From an uncultured Eubacteriales bacterium (GTDB lineage Bacteria > Bacillota > Clostridia > Christensenellales > Pumilibacteraceae): a stretch of 5,932 nucleotides of DNA. The notes below the pieces were generated by a model that had not been told where the DNA came from, did not search any database, and saw only the letters and a program-made list of their open reading frames with translations. Positions 5,799 to 5,932 of this stretch are shown here, in pieces (the first letter of the stretch is position 1; each line of letters opens with the position of its first letter). Location of the stretch: assembly GCA_900555875.1 (NCBI GenBank), contig USNB01000082.1, positions 1 to 5,932 of the forward strand. The letters run 5' to 3'. The translations under genes and the position numbers were made by a program.

Positions 5799-5932
5799 GC
5801 AGCAATGCCGACAGATTTTCGAGGATAGAAGCACGTTTTTCGGAGCGAGCGGAGCGGAAGCGGTCGGCATAAGGTGACCCTATGCCGACCCGAAAACGTG
5901 CTTATAGCCCGAAAAGATGTCGGATATTGCGT
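5799..5932 (+). ncRNA. Candidate structured RNA or leader: long imperfect inverted repeat (may continue past window)
   Basis: Bases 5802-5842 pair with 5891-5930 to give about 33 base pairs broken by small internal loops: GCAAT with ATTGC, CCGACA with TGTCGG, TTTTCG with CGAAAA, AAGCACGTTTT with AAAACGTGCTT. The 5' strand carries a one-sided 19-nt purine-rich bulge (5843-5861, with CGGAGCGA and CGGAGCGG just overlapping it). A perfect 10-bp hairpin, GGTCGGCATA (5862-5871) with TATGCCGACC (5881-5890), caps the rod. The predicted transcription start coincides with the foot of the stem. It could be a small RNA, a structured 5' leader of a gene beyond the edge, or a miniature inverted-repeat element. 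I do not recognise a known family; the rod-like shape invites comparison with 6S RNA, but no diagnostic motif was identified. Confidence 0.45.

Larger units (their letters stand above)
5286..5932. other. 647-bp non-coding tract after purF, rich in repeats and hairpins
   Basis: No open frame here has a ribosome binding site or a recognisable protein. Frames across 5332-5623 run through two tandem copies of a unit whose 100-bp period is not a multiple of three, so the reading frame is not preserved between copies. The tract instead contains, in order: a hairpin after purF, the tandem units, a stretch at about 5566-5648 in which I see nothing definite, an 11-bp stem-loop, a short palindrome with A/T-rich flanks, a TATAAT box, and a long imperfect inverted repeat that reaches the window edge. 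Separate entries describe these. Confidence 0.75.

Noticed and set aside
5799..5932. Signal recognition particle (4.5S-type) RNA
   Set aside because: The capping loop is not GGAA-type and the conserved SRP core sequence is absent, despite the rod-like fold.

Overview
The window reads as a piece of a low-to-mid-GC or moderately GC-rich Bacillota (Clostridia-type) chromosome, most likely from an uncultured gut or rumen lineage. This rests on three things: a cell-surface GH3 enzyme with the permuted domain order known from clostridial β-glucosidases, a Listeria-Bacteroides (Flg_new) repeat in the neighbouring secreted protein, and a Bacillus-type PurF that keeps its Fe-S cysteines. ATA is a common isoleucine codon in all three genes, so they look native to the same genome. 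A genus cannot be named from the sequence.

Layout. Bases 1-690 hold the C-terminal part of a secreted protein: the end of a Flg_new repeat followed by a carbohydrate-binding-module-like β-sandwich. After a 25-bp gap with a good ribosome binding site comes a 991-residue GH3 enzyme (716-3691). It has a membrane segment at each end and keeps the nucleophile and the putative acid/base. The two genes look like one operon for handling plant or host glycans at the cell surface. Bases 3692-3848 are an intergenic spacer with three hairpins, probably the operon's 3' end. A perfect-consensus vegetative promoter (TTGACA, 17 bp, TATAAT) then drives a monocistronic purF (3903-5285), the first committed step of purine synthesis. 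That promoter shows that purF starts at the ATG at 3903 and not at an upstream TTG.

The last 647 bp (5286-5932) carry no credible protein gene but are densely structured. They hold a hairpin just after purF and two diverged tandem copies of a 100-bp unit whose stems are kept by compensating and wobble changes. These are followed by an 11-bp stem-loop and a short palindrome that may terminate transcription on both strands. Last comes a TATAAT box directly upstream of a ~130-nt imperfect inverted repeat that folds into one long rod with a nested hairpin and an alternative pairing. This non-coding tract is the least explained part of the window and the best place to look for something undescribed. 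No CRISPR array, transposase, tRNA or rRNA was seen.
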